A DNA stretch of 64,000 nucleotides, from positions 124,001 through 188,000 of the forward strand of contig NZ_JADX01000005.1 of assembly GCF_000518605.1 (NCBI RefSeq), in the 5' to 3' direction. Of this stretch, positions 18,932 through 27,972 are shown piece after piece. Position 1 is the first letter of the stretch; each line of letters opens with the position of its first letter. The DNA comes from Shewanella fidelis ATCC BAA-318 (GTDB lineage: Bacteria; Pseudomonadota; Gammaproteobacteria; Enterobacterales; Shewanellaceae). Both the position numbers and the translations under genes were made by a program. Below the pieces are notes generated by a model. That model saw only the letters and a program-made list of their open reading frames with translations, made no database searches and was not told the origin of the DNA.

Positions 18932-19549
18932 ATGTCTGATATTGTTTGGCACCAACATAGTATCGATCAGCAATCGCGTGCAGAGCAAAAAGGGCAAAAC
19001 CCTATTTTGTTATGGTTTACCGGACTTTCAGGTTCAGGTAAGTCAACTTTAGCTGGGGCATTAGAGCGTGCGCTATTTGATGCGGGATTTCATACCTATC
19101 TACTTGATGGTGATAATGTTCGTCATGGTTTATGCAAAGATCTTGGCTTTAGTAGTGAAGATCGTGATGAGAATCTGCGTCGTGTTGGGGAAGTGGCGAA
19201 ACTAATGGTCGATGCAGGCCTAGTTGTACTGTCTGCATTTATCTCTCCTACCCGAGAAGAGCGTGAGCGCGTTAGAGCATTATTTGAAGCTGGCCAGTTT
19301 ATTGAAGTGCATGTTTCTACACCAATAGAAGTATGTGAAGCGCGCGATCCAAAAGGCTTATACAGTAAGGCCCGTGCTGGTGAAATTAAAGATTTTACTG
19401 GGATCTCCGCTCCTTACGAAGTGCCTACAGCTGCAGAACTTACTATAGATACCAGTAAAGGCGATTTAGCTAATCAGGTACGAGCGCTACTTGACTACTT
19501 AGCCGCGATACAAGTGATAGATTCAGAGAAATTAAAGGCAGTAGTTTAA
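18932..19549 (+). CDS. cysC: Adenylylsulfate (APS) kinase
   Basis: Phosphorylates APS to PAPS, the substrate of the CysH at the left end. In 205 residues it shows the Walker A loop GLSGSGKST (31-39), DGDNVRHGL, the FISPTREER segment and [13 protein letters not shown] 18932 follows GGGAG; a longer reading from TTG 18920 has no ribosome site. It is the last gene of the run and is followed at once by a terminator. The 105-base gap after the permease could carry a secondary promoter. Confidence 0.96.
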   Translation: MSDIVWHQHSIDQQSRAEQKGQNPILLWFTGLSGSGKSTLAGALERALFDAGFHTYLLDGDNVRHGLCKDLGFSSEDRDENLRRVGEVAKLMVDAGLVVLSAFISPTREERERVRALFEAGQFIEVHVSTPIEVCEARDPKGLYSKARAGEIKDFTGISAPYEVPTAAELTIDTSKGDLANQVRALLDYLAAIQVIDSEKLKAVV

Positions 19550-19554
19550 GAATT

Positions 19555-19580
19555 AGGGCTGCATCTACGCAGCCCTTTTT
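19555..19580 (+). terminator. Terminator of the cobA-cysC operon
   Basis: AGGGCTGC and GCAGCCCT form a perfect 8-bp stem with a 6-nt loop, followed by TTTT, six bases after the cysC stop. Confidence 0.88.
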
Positions 19581-19597
19581 ATGCGCATTGAGCGAAG

Positions 19598-20446
19598 TTA
19601 ATCAATTTTAAAGTCGTGTGAGAATAGCGCCTTCATCGCTTTGAGATAGTTTTTGTCGGTACTGAAATGGATCAGTTGCGCCAGTTCATCGCCTATTGGC
19701 GTAAAGCGGTAATAGCTAAAAAATAGTTGACCACTTTTAGGAGTTAACTTGAGTTTGGCGTCACCGACCATAAAGTTGATCGGTGTTTTGCTGCTTAAGA
19801 GCCCTGTTTCTAGTTCGCTGCGGTGCAGTAAGCCGGCGTCTACTAAGGTCAATATATTTGAATATGGTAGGCCAAACTGCGATAGACCAATATTTGTTGA
19901 AGTGGCTTTTTTAAATAGTTGCCCAAAGCCCCCCGCATGCTTAAAGCCAATAATCAGTTTTAGTCGCGTTTCATTATTAACCAATACTGACATACTTAAA
20001 GCTTTTTCGAAGACTTGTGCCTCTTTATGGGTGAGCTGTTTAAGGGTACTTAATGTACGTAGGCTAAAGTGACCTGGGGTAGTAATTTCATGCGCTAAAA
20101 TACGTCCCCATAACTCCTGCATTTTGCGGTTATGGATCTGCTCTGCTAACTGAAAAAATTGATGTGCCCAATCGGGATCGAGATCTACGCCTGTGACATC
20201 TGACGGGGTGTGGCTGATAGCTATTTTGTAGATGGTTTCAAGGTTTTCTTGATACTGACACGCTTGTTTTTGCGCCCTAAAAGCAGCCCGTTCAGCAATA
20301 GATGCACTGCTGGCACGGTAGTCATGCTCGCTGGCTAAGCCGAGCATTTTGCCAAGTAGTAATGCCTTTTTACGAGCAGAAGCATCGGTGGCTTTATTAT
20401 CTTTTGATGTATGCGTTGCTGCGCAGTCTATTGCTGTTTCAACCAT
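19598..20446 (-). CDS. TIGR03899/DUF2806-like cytoplasmic protein
   Basis: A 282-residue soluble protein of unknown function. The central part (WAHQFFQLAEQ ... ELWGRILAHEITTPG ... SLRTLSTLKQLTHKEAQVFEK) matches the pattern I associate with TIGR03899 and DUF2806 proteins of Vibrio and Shewanella. The start is uncertain: ATG 20446 has GGTGAG seven bases upstream and is preferred, while ATG 20461 is possible. The gene converges on cysC. Confidence 0.78.
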   Translation of the reverse strand: MVETAIDCAATHTSKDNKATDASARKKALLLGKMLGLASEHDYRASSASIAERAAFRAQKQACQYQENLETIYKIAISHTPSDVTGVDLDPDWAHQFFQLAEQIHNRKMQELWGRILAHEITTPGHFSLRTLSTLKQLTHKEAQVFEKALSMSVLVNNETRLKLIIGFKHAGGFGQLFKKATSTNIGLSQFGLPYSNILTLVDAGLLHRSELETGLLSSKTPINFMVGDAKLKLTPKSGQLFFSYYRFTPIGDELAQLIHFSTDKNYLKAMKALFSHDFKID

Positions 20447-20521
20447 GGTTCTACTCACCATTATCAATTATTGTCATTGCGCCTCAGCTAACTAAAGAGT
20501 TACTCATTACGGCGTATTTAT

Positions 20522-20536
20522 ACTGATTGGTATTAA
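20522..20536 (+). repeat. Short intergenic repeat, copy 1
   Basis: The 15-mer ACTGATTGGTATTAA occurs here and again, identically, at 27944-27958, both times between genes. A related form (AACTAATTGGTATAA on the minus strand) lies at 3537-3551. Confidence 0.5.
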
Positions 20537-20572
20537 AGCTTATCGACCTTATCCACTTATTCTTAATAGTCG

Positions 20573-21754
20573 TTAACTCGTTGTATTGCTGGTCACTTTA
20601 CCAAAGTAAGCAACCTCAATGCCTTGTTCCGGATGGCGTGGCACATTTAACGCCAAAATCAGTGAACAACACGCAAAACCAGCACCGATATAAAATACCC
20701 ATTGTGGTGATGTTAGCCATAAGAAACCGAGTAATGCTGGGATCACAACTGCTGCTATGTGGTTAATGGTAAAGCTCACCGACATCGTGGCTGCAATATC
20801 TTTCGGGTCGGCTATTTTCTGAAAATAGGTTTTCATAGCAATAGCCATAGCAAACAATAGATGATCAATAACATATAGTGCCGCGGCTAATTGGGCTTGT
20901 TCGACTAGGGCGTAACTGACAAATACCGCAATAAGGCCAACATATTCAATAGTTAATGCATTACGTTCACCAATACGACCAATAAAACGACCAATAGTCG
21001 GTGCAAATAGCAAGTTCACTACATAGTTGATGAGAAAGAGTGAGGTGATTTGGGTGATGCTGTAACCAAACTTTTCAACCATCATAAAGCCGGCAAATAC
21101 CATAAAGATTTGTCGTCTTGCCCCTGAGAAGAAAGTCAGTAAATAGTAGAGCCAATAGCGCTTTCTGAGGATAATTTTTTTGTGCTGCATCTCGCCTTGG
21201 TTAAAGTTAGGGAAGTAATAACTTATGCTCAGTACCATCAATAAGCCGAGAGTGCCGATAATGGCATACATCCACTGATAATCGAGTTTTAGCCAGCTCA
21301 TAATGAGCCAAATACTGGCATATCCACCGAGCGCAGCCGCACTGCGCCAAGCTAATGCTTTACCCATAAATGCAGCTGTGTCTTTTTTTTCAACCCATTG
21401 TAGGGTGAGAGATTGATTCACCGTTTCAAAATAATGGAAGCCGACAGACATTAACACTGTGGTGATATAAAGGCCCAATACCTGCGGAAAAAAACCAGTA
21501 ATCGCCACACCGATACATAATATTGCCAGCGACAATAACGCGAAGGCTTGCTCGCGGATCAGCAGTAAAACAAAAATGGCTGTAAAAGCTAAGAACCCCG
21601 GAACTTCACGTAGGCTTTGTAAAATACCAATTTCAGCGCCAGTAAACTGTGCGCGTTCAATGACAAAGTTGTTGAGCAATGCCTGCCAAACAGCGAACAC
21701 CAAAGACATGATAAACGTCATCCATAACAAGAGTTTTTGTGGTTCGTTTCTCAT
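20573..21754 (-). CDS. Major facilitator superfamily transporter
   Basis: About 393 residues with roughly twelve hydrophobic segments, an MFS membrane transporter of unknown substrate. A basic loop in the middle (HKKIILRKRYW) marks the junction of the two halves, and APTIGRFIGRIGERNAL resembles the MFS loop motif. ATG 21754 is preferred because GGGGA precedes it, whereas ATG 21766 has no such site. It lies 126 bases upstream of the TIGR03899-like gene on the same strand, so co-transcription is possible but not required. Confidence 0.88.
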   Translation of the reverse strand: MRNEPQKLLLWMTFIMSLVFAVWQALLNNFVIERAQFTGAEIGILQSLREVPGFLAFTAIFVLLLIREQAFALLSLAILCIGVAITGFFPQVLGLYITTVLMSVGFHYFETVNQSLTLQWVEKKDTAAFMGKALAWRSAAALGGYASIWLIMSWLKLDYQWMYAIIGTLGLLMVLSISYYFPNFNQGEMQHKKIILRKRYWLYYLLTFFSGARRQIFMVFAGFMMVEKFGYSITQITSLFLINYVVNLLFAPTIGRFIGRIGERNALTIEYVGLIAVFVSYALVEQAQLAAALYVIDHLLFAMAIAMKTYFQKIADPKDIAATMSVSFTINHIAAVVIPALLGFLWLTSPQWVFYIGAGFACCSLILALNVPRHPEQGIEVAYFGKVTSNTTS

Positions 21755-22045
21755 TGGGTTCCCCATCAGCTACAGCCAAAATTTATCGACAGTAGTGGTT
21801 AATTTTACAGATTTCGGCGAGCAGGCAGTATACATGAGTCTGCTGTGATTATTAGATAAGACACTTATTAAACAGAATATTGTTGCTGTAAGAATGAGTT
21901 TGTTTGCATCTTAGCCGAGTTTAGTTACTCGCTTGACACTACCCTCTACTTCATAATTTTGGCTTGTCAGCCAGTCTTACTTACCTATTTCGCTGCTGAT
22001 ACTTAAGTTGAACGTTAGTGCTAAATGTAAGTTATATGTAAATGG

Positions 22046-22065
22046 TAATGTAAATTATTCTCATT
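22046..22065. promoter_or_regulatory. Candidate Fur box upstream of the barrel-imelysin-DHOR locus
   Basis: TAATGTAAATTATTCTCATT resembles the Fur consensus, particularly in the right half ATTATTCTCATT. It lies 141 bases before the barrel gene, inside a 450-base gap (21755-22206) that contains no gene. The genes downstream are of iron-associated types, which supports the call. Confidence 0.6.
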
Positions 22066-22206
22066 AAGTGTAGTTTGTCTGCGAATTTAGGGGGAGCTGT
22101 TTAAGTTGTTGGTAAAGTAAAGAGAGCGCCTGAAAGTAGATATTTTGCTTTATTCTCAGAACTTTATTAGTTGGCTTGCAGCGCAGAATCAAAATGAGAG
22201 ACGTTT

Positions 22207-23616
22207 ATGAAGTCCATTTCAAAGCATGCCAAGCTGAACATGCTAGCGTTAGCTATTGCCTGCGCGTTTAGTAACAGTGCGGTATCAGCAAGCGATCCTG
22301 AAGCATTAGCAGCCGCGATAGCTAAGCAGGAAGCAGAACTCACCGCTTTAAAAGCGCAATTACAACAGTTAGCACAGCAGCAAGAGCAACAAGCTTTAGC
22401 TGCAAGCCAAGCGGAGCAAGCCGCTGTAAATGAGCTGAAGTCGTTTAAAGAGAGTCAAACTAGTCCTTGGGATAAGTTTTCATTTAAGTCCTATGGCAGC
22501 GTGATTTATACCAGTGATGAATATTTTGACAATGTTCAAGACACCAGTCCAGAACGTCGTAGTCGTTTTGATCTAGAGCGGATTGTGACTGAGTTTGGTT
22601 ATCAGTTTAACGACCAGTGGGACATGGAAGTTGAAATTGAATATGAGCATGGCGGTACAGGTACATCGTTAGAATATGATGGTTTTGATGAGTTTGGTGA
22701 GTTTGAAGCAGAAGTAGAAGCGGGCGGCGAGGTGATGATTGAAAAAGCCGAGATCCGTTATCGTCCAAGCGATGCTTTTGGGGTTAAATTCGGTAATATT
22801 CATTTGCCAGTTGGCTTAAGTAGTACTCTGCATAAACCTAGTCAATACCTTACGGTGCAACGCCATAAGAGTGAAGCGGCAATGTTACCCGCTGTATGGA
22901 ATGAAAATGGTATTGGGATCTTTGGTGAGCTTGCCAACTTCAACTATCAAGCCCAAGTTGTGAGTGGCCTAAACTCTGAATATTTCCGCAGTTATGACTG
23001 GGTCGCATCTGGTCACCAAAAACGCTTCGAGCATGTTAATGCCGATGATCTCGCCTATGTGGTACGCCTTGACTATGGCAACTTTAAAACTGGCAGCGCA
23101 ATTGGTGCTTCTTATTATTACGGAAATACCAGTGGTAATCGCCATAAAACCAATAAATTAAGCGCAGATGGCACGGTTGAAATCTTGTCGATTGCCGGCG
23201 CCTTTGTTGAAGGACCATGGATCTTACGTGGTCAATATCTTTACGGCACCTTAAGTGATAGCGATGCCATTACTCAGGCAAATAAAACAACGCCAGGGCT
23301 TAAACCCGGTAACTTCGCACAAGTGGGCTCTAAATCAGAGGCTTTCTTTGTTGAGGCTGGTGTGGATTTAGGCCAGTTCACCGCTATTCCTGTAACGGTT
23401 TTTGCCAATATCGATTACTCCAACCCATTAAAAGAAGTGGAAACCGGTGTAGCGACCAAGCGATACGAAAACACTTGGATTAGTGGCGGTATTAACTATT
23501 TCCCTATCCCTGAAATTGTCATTAAAGCAGAAGCGGGAGTGCATCAAGTTGCTGTTTCGGCAATTCCTGACACTCACTTTTTCGCTTTAGGCGTTGGTTA
23601 CCAATTTTCACTTTAA
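22207..23616 (+). CDS. Outer-membrane beta-barrel (porin-like) protein with coiled coil
   Basis: A 469-residue protein with a signal peptide (cut near ...SAVSA, residue 28), then a Gln/Ala/Leu-rich coiled coil at about 32-80 (ELTALKAQLQQLAQQQ), then alternating hydrophobic strands ending GVGYQFSL, the aliphatic C-terminus of outer-membrane barrels. The coiled coil suggests a trimeric porin of the phosphate-selective or DcaP type. An acidic segment at about 158-180 (FDEFGEFEAEVEAG) could bind cations. It lies 28 bases before the imelysin gene and behind a candidate Fur site, so a role in iron entry is inferred. Confidence 0.85.
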   Translation: MKSISKHAKLNMLALAIACAFSNSAVSASDPEALAAAIAKQEAELTALKAQLQQLAQQQEQQALAASQAEQAAVNELKSFKESQTSPWDKFSFKSYGSVIYTSDEYFDNVQDTSPERRSRFDLERIVTEFGYQFNDQWDMEVEIEYEHGGTGTSLEYDGFDEFGEFEAEVEAGGEVMIEKAEIRYRPSDAFGVKFGNIHLPVGLSSTLHKPSQYLTVQRHKSEAAMLPAVWNENGIGIFGELANFNYQAQVVSGLNSEYFRSYDWVASGHQKRFEHVNADDLAYVVRLDYGNFKTGSAIGASYYYGNTSGNRHKTNKLSADGTVEILSIAGAFVEGPWILRGQYLYGTLSDSDAITQANKTTPGLKPGNFAQVGSKSEAFFVEAGVDLGQFTAIPVTVFANIDYSNPLKEVETGVATKRYENTWISGGINYFPIPEIVIKAEAGVHQVAVSAIPDTHFFALGVGYQFSL

Positions 23617-23644
23617 ACAAAGATATAAATAAATGGAGTTTTTT

Positions 23645-24793
23645 ATGAAACACTTTACTCATTCTGCGCTTGCTATTGCTCTTATTACTGCACTTTCAGC
23701 TTGTGGAGGCTCGGGCTCTGACAATACGCCTACCGTAGAGCCTGAAACAGGCTTTAATTTTGATGCGAACGAAATGATCACTAACCTGACCGATGATGTG
23801 ATTGTTGCTGGTTATTCAAATCTTGCTGCGACCGGTGAAGCCATGTTGCAAGCGACTCAAACTTTAGTTAATACACCAACTCAAGCTAACTTATTAGCAG
23901 CCCAGCAAGCTTGGAAAGCGGCGCGCCAACCTTGGGAGCAAGGTGAGTCGCATATTTTTGGTCCGGTAGATTCACTGGATATTGATCCGCATCTTGATAG
24001 CTGGCCACTAAATACGACTGACTTAACCACAGTGCTTGCCAATAACAGTGGTTTTGACGCTGAAACGATTAAAGGTTGGAATGATGATGTACAGGGATTC
24101 CATACTATGGAGTACCTATTATTTGGCGATGGCGTAGCTGATAACACTAAAGATATTTCAGAGCTCACGGCAAGCGAACGTGACTACTTAATGGGGCTAG
24201 CCGAGGTATTTCGTGATTACACCAAAGAGCTCGATGACGCTTGGCTAGTAAGTCATGATGGTCAAAATGGTAAAGCCTATGGCGAGCTATTAAAAAATTC
24301 CGGTACTGACGATAACACTTTTTACAGTTCGCAAGTTGGTGTGATCGAAGAGCTTGTTAACGGCATGATTGGTATCGTTGATGAGGTAGGTAACGGCAAA
24401 ATTGCAGATCCGTTTGGAGACACTATTGATAAAGCGGATACCTCAAAAGTTGAGTCGCAATACTCGTGGAACTCGTTAACGGACTTTAGCGATAACATTA
24501 TTGGGGTGCGTAATATCTATCTTGGTGAGTTTGAGGGCAATGCTGATAAGCAAGGAATTATCGACTTTGTTAATGCTGCAAACCCTGAACTTGCGACCCG
24601 CGTAAAAGCAGAAATTGATGATGCTATTAGCAAAATCCAAGCGATTGAGGGCGACAATGATATGCCATTCCGTCAAGCGATTAGCGATACCGATGGCCGA
24701 GTACGTATTCAAACGGCGGTTGATTCTCTGTCGACATTACAGACAAGTTTAGAGTCAGATGTATTACCACTATTAAAAGATTGGAACATCTAA
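23645..24793 (+). CDS. Imelysin-family (IrpA-like) lipoprotein
   Basis: A 382-residue periplasmic lipoprotein with lipobox LSAC (Cys20). The imelysin GxHxxE motif is GFHTME (His153, Glu156). Imelysin-like proteins are iron-regulated and implicated in iron uptake, but their ligand is not settled. The start is ATG 23645 after GGAG; ATG 23633 overlaps it. It follows the barrel gene by 28 bases, and a terminator hairpin separates it from the di-heme gene, so expression of the next gene may be lower. Confidence 0.9.
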   Translation: MKHFTHSALAIALITALSACGGSGSDNTPTVEPETGFNFDANEMITNLTDDVIVAGYSNLAATGEAMLQATQTLVNTPTQANLLAAQQAWKAARQPWEQGESHIFGPVDSLDIDPHLDSWPLNTTDLTTVLANNSGFDAETIKGWNDDVQGFHTMEYLLFGDGVADNTKDISELTASERDYLMGLAEVFRDYTKELDDAWLVSHDGQNGKAYGELLKNSGTDDNTFYSSQVGVIEELVNGMIGIVDEVGNGKIADPFGDTIDKADTSKVESQYSWNSLTDFSDNIIGVRNIYLGEFEGNADKQGIIDFVNAANPELATRVKAEIDDAISKIQAIEGDNDMPFRQAISDTDGRVRIQTAVDSLSTLQTSLESDVLPLLKDWNI

Positions 24794-24805
24794 CGACCAA
24801 TAATT

Positions 24806-24834
24806 AAGGAGGTCAAATGGACCTCCTTTTTTCT
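24806..24834 (+). terminator. Terminator between imelysin and di-heme genes
   Basis: AAGGAGGTC and GACCTCCTT form a perfect stem around a short loop, followed by TTTTTT. Transcripts from the Fur-type promoter should stop here at least in part. Confidence 0.85.
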
Positions 24835-24921
24835 CATTTAATAACCTTATCTATCAAAGGGTTAAAGTTTACAAAGTTAAGTGAGACACGGTTTATTTTG
24901 AAATAGTGTGTGGAACAACAT

Positions 24922-26586
24922 ATGGCAATTAAACTCAATAACAGATCAAAATTAGAACGGCCGACTATCAATTTAAAGCAAAGTCTAGTTCATACACTCG
25001 TTATTATTGGGATCACAAGCTTGAGTGCATGTGGTGGCAGTGGTGATGATGAAACGGTAAAGCCTGAAGAGAAAGTTTACCCAGCTTATACTGATATAAA
25101 AGCCAGTGGCGGTGATACCACAACCTTTGATGCGTCCGAATCTGGCCATGGTTTCTCTACCCCTGCACCAAACTTAAATGCCGAGGAACTCAGCTTGCAT
25201 TTAGATGGTGATTTAAGCTTTGAAACTGCCTTTACTACGGCGCCTAACTCTGCCCATCCAGATCTCGACGGCTTAGGTCCTGTTTTTAATAATGCGGATT
25301 GTAACTCTTGCCATCAGCGAGATGGACGCAACTCAACGCCGCAGGTTCCTAATGGGCAAACTCGCGTAAAGTTAGGCTCTGACGCGGGCATATTTTTACG
25401 TATTAGTTTGGCGGCAGATGAGCCTTGTACACAAGGTTCGCTAGCTAATGATTACTGTGCACCAATCCCTGTACCTGATTTTGGTGGTCAGCTGTTTCAT
25501 CGTGGAGTATTGCAAGCACGTGATGACTGGCAGCAAAACCCATTTATTGGTCAGGCCGATGTCTATCTTTCTTATGAAACTAAGGTCATCAATTACAACG
25601 ATGGCGCGAGTGTTACCTTAAAGAAGCCGGTATTTGAGGTAGAAAACCCCTACGATGCACCAGGAGAAACTAAAAGTAGTAGTAACGTCACCTCAAATTT
25701 ACTGCAAGATAATGTACTTATGGGGCTTCGTAATGGTATGCCCGTATTTGGCTTAGGTTTACTTGAGGCGATTCCTGAGGCGGATATTGTTGCCAACGTG
25801 GATGAGAATGATGCCAATAAAGATGGCATTTCAGGTAGAGCAAACTATGTTTTTGATGCGGTAAAGGCACAAGCAGGTGAGGATTATCCTGTGTCGCTTG
25901 GTCGCTTTGGCTGGAAAGCCAATACGCCAAGTGTCAGGGTTCAATCTCTTGGGGCATTGCGAGGCGATATTGGTATCACCAACCCATTATTTCCAGAGGA
26001 AAGTATCGCGGGTACTGCGTTACATGACGCTTACTTGAGCCGTACAGGCTTTGTTGATACAGGCTCTGGTGTCGACGGTGAGCCAGAAGCAGATGCCGCA
26101 TTTAGTGATTCAGTGGTGTTTTATGTTGAAACGCTAGCGGTGCCCGCAAGGCGCAATATTGATGATCCTAACGTACGTGAAGGTGCGCGTTTATTTACCC
26201 AGCTAAATTGCACTGGCTGCCATACACCAAGCTTTGTGACTAAGGCTGAAGGGAGTATTGGCGGAGTTAGCATGAGTGATAGCCATAAACGCCAAACGAT
26301 CTATCCATTTAGCGATATGTTGTTACACGATATGGGAGATGAGCTTGCTGATGGTAGACCTGACTTCTTAGCCAGTGGCAATGAATGGCGCACTCGACCA
26401 CTTTGGGGCATAGGTTTAACCCAGACAGTAAACCCACAAGCAGGTTTCTTACATGATGGACGTGCGGCAACAATAGAGGAAGCGATTTTATGGCATGGGG
26501 GCGAAGCCGAGAAAAGCCAGCAAGATTTTATGGCATTAACTGCCGATGAACGCGCTCAAGTTATTGATTTTTTGATGTCACTGTAA
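24922..26586 (+). CDS. Di-heme oxidoreductase (DHOR, COG3488/DUF1111) lipoprotein
   Basis: A 554-residue periplasmic di-heme cytochrome, distantly related to MauG and cytochrome c peroxidases. Two covalent heme sites are visible: CNSCH (Cys127, Cys130, His131) and CTGCH (Cys430, Cys433, His434). A lipobox LSAC (Cys37) follows an unusually long basic n-region. DHOR genes often sit with imelysin genes and may handle iron redox chemistry; the reaction is unproven. ATG 24922 is preferred over GTG 24910 because GGA is placed upstream. A very strong terminator follows. Confidence 0.9.
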   Translation: MAIKLNNRSKLERPTINLKQSLVHTLVIIGITSLSACGGSGDDETVKPEEKVYPAYTDIKASGGDTTTFDASESGHGFSTPAPNLNAEELSLHLDGDLSFETAFTTAPNSAHPDLDGLGPVFNNADCNSCHQRDGRNSTPQVPNGQTRVKLGSDAGIFLRISLAADEPCTQGSLANDYCAPIPVPDFGGQLFHRGVLQARDDWQQNPFIGQADVYLSYETKVINYNDGASVTLKKPVFEVENPYDAPGETKSSSNVTSNLLQDNVLMGLRNGMPVFGLGLLEAIPEADIVANVDENDANKDGISGRANYVFDAVKAQAGEDYPVSLGRFGWKANTPSVRVQSLGALRGDIGITNPLFPEESIAGTALHDAYLSRTGFVDTGSGVDGEPEADAAFSDSVVFYVETLAVPARRNIDDPNVREGARLFTQLNCTGCHTPSFVTKAEGSIGGVSMSDSHKRQTIYPFSDMLLHDMGDELADGRPDFLASGNEWRTRPLWGIGLTQTVNPQAGFLHDGRAATIEEAILWHGGEAEKSQQDFMALTADERAQVIDFLMSL

Positions 26587-26624
26587 GCAAAATATGAATA
26601 ACTGATATAAGTTCGGTTAACCCA

Positions 26625-26669
26625 ATAACAGCGGGACTACCTCTTTTGAGGAGTCCCGCTGTTATTTTT
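26625..26669 (+). terminator. Strong terminator after the di-heme gene
   Basis: ATAACAGCGGGACT pairs with AGTCCCGCTGTTAT, and the stem continues as CCTC/GAGG around a TTTT loop, with a T run after it. Confidence 0.92.
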
Positions 26670-26803
26670 GTGAAGTAGATAAAGCTAATTTGGATTATTC
26701 CCCGCTACCTCGTGATCTGTTTCATGTAATCTTTTAACTAAATAACCTATGATTTATTTACTAAAGTTATTCGATTTAACCTCAATATTTACGGAGATGT
26801 CTG

Positions 26804-27331
26804 GTGAGCAAAATTGTGATTGTTTATTCAAGTGTACATGGCCAGACGCGCAAGATTAGTGCTTATTTAGAAGACCAATTGACTGCTGCGGGTAATAGTG
26901 TAACAGCGGTAAATATTGCAGATAAGGTCGATTTAGCGCAATTTGATAAAATCATTATCGGTGCCAGCATTCGCCATGGTAAACATAATCCCGCTGTTTA
27001 TGACTTTATTGAAGCGAATCAAGCAATACTAGAGCAAAAGCCAAGTAGCTTTTTCTCTGTGAGCCTTGTAGCTCGCAAACCATTGAAAAATACTGCAGAA
27101 ACCAATCCATACATGTTAGCTTTCCTTGAAAAGTCGGTGTGGAAACCTAAGCTGGCTGAGGTGTTTGGTGGTAACTTAAATTACCCAAGTTATGGGGTGA
27201 TGGATAGAAACATCATTCGCTTTATTATGTGGATCACTAAAGGGCCGACAGCTGCCGATACCAATGTTGAATATACGGATTGGCAAAAAGTTGATGCCTA
27301 TGCAGCAAACATTAACCAACTCACGGCTTAA
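26804..27331 (+). CDS. hemG: Menaquinone-dependent protoporphyrinogen IX dehydrogenase
   Basis: A 175-residue flavodoxin-like FMN enzyme that oxidises protoporphyrinogen IX to protoporphyrin IX, the penultimate step of heme synthesis, passing electrons to quinone. The N-terminal phosphate-binding loop is YSSVHGQTRKIS, followed by IIIGASIRHGKHNP and the long-chain insert ending IIRFIMWITKGPT that distinguishes HemG from plain flavodoxins. It starts with GTG at 26804 after GGAGATG. The membrane-protein gene 19 bases downstream is probably co-transcribed. Confidence 0.94.
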   Translation: MSKIVIVYSSVHGQTRKISAYLEDQLTAAGNSVTAVNIADKVDLAQFDKIIIGASIRHGKHNPAVYDFIEANQAILEQKPSSFFSVSLVARKPLKNTAETNPYMLAFLEKSVWKPKLAEVFGGNLNYPSYGVMDRNIIRFIMWITKGPTAADTNVEYTDWQKVDAYAANINQLTA

Positions 27332-27350
27332 ACAGTAAAAGGCTGAATCT

Positions 27351-27881
27351 ATGGCGCAATCTATGTTTAAACGCTTGGCGAGAAAATATATCGATTTGCA
27401 GCATGTTTTGATCATTCTCACCTCTGCATATCTTATTTTTACCAGTAGTTGGATCATGATTGGCCGTAGTTTACGGCTTAACGCTAGTATTTGGGATACA
27501 AGCCACGTTTATCTTGGCTTGGTCGGTGCGTTTCTGTCGATTAGCTTTCTTATTACCACTTGCTTAAAAGGTAAATGGCGCCAATATTTTCCTTGGCTTG
27601 TTGGTGATTTTTCGCAATTTAAGAGTGATTTAGTTGGATTAACTAAAGGCAAGTTACCTATTGCTGGTGGTCGGGGCTTATTTAGCATTACCGAAGGCAT
27701 TGGCATGTTGCTGTTTGCCGCCGTAGGCGTAACCGGTTTATTGTGGTTTGCGACTCAAGGTACAAGCGCCGCATTGATGTGGCGAGGCTATCATATTGAT
27801 GCTGCCCACGGTTTTATCGGTTTCATCGTACTGCACGCTATCTTTGCTTGTTTGCACTTACTTGATTTTATCCGTAACTAA
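27351..27881 (+). CDS. Cytochrome b561-like membrane protein
   Basis: A 176-residue inner-membrane protein with four hydrophobic helices (about 18-37, 52-72, 116-136, 147-172). His18, His52, His148, His153, His162 and His169 provide candidate axial ligands for b hemes, as in cytochrome b561/thiosulfate-reductase b subunits. It follows hemG by 19 bases. This suggests, without proof, that it links HemG or heme metabolism to the quinone pool. It could equally be an independent small b-type cytochrome. Confidence 0.75.
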   Translation: MAQSMFKRLARKYIDLQHVLIILTSAYLIFTSSWIMIGRSLRLNASIWDTSHVYLGLVGAFLSISFLITTCLKGKWRQYFPWLVGDFSQFKSDLVGLTKGKLPIAGGRGLFSITEGIGMLLFAAVGVTGLLWFATQGTSAALMWRGYHIDAAHGFIGFIVLHAIFACLHLLDFIRN

Positions 27882-27943
27882 GCAGCAATATTATTAATTA
27901 AAACAATCCTTTCAAATTGGCCGTAGTTTCTTTAACTTAGAAG

Positions 27944-27958
27944 ACTGATTGGTATTAA
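27944..27958 (+). repeat. Short intergenic repeat, copy 2
   Basis: Identical 15-mer ACTGATTGGTATTAA to 20522-20536, placed just before the ribosome site of the glycosyltransferase gene. Confidence 0.5.
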
Positions 27959-27972
27959 GTTAAGGAGTTGCT

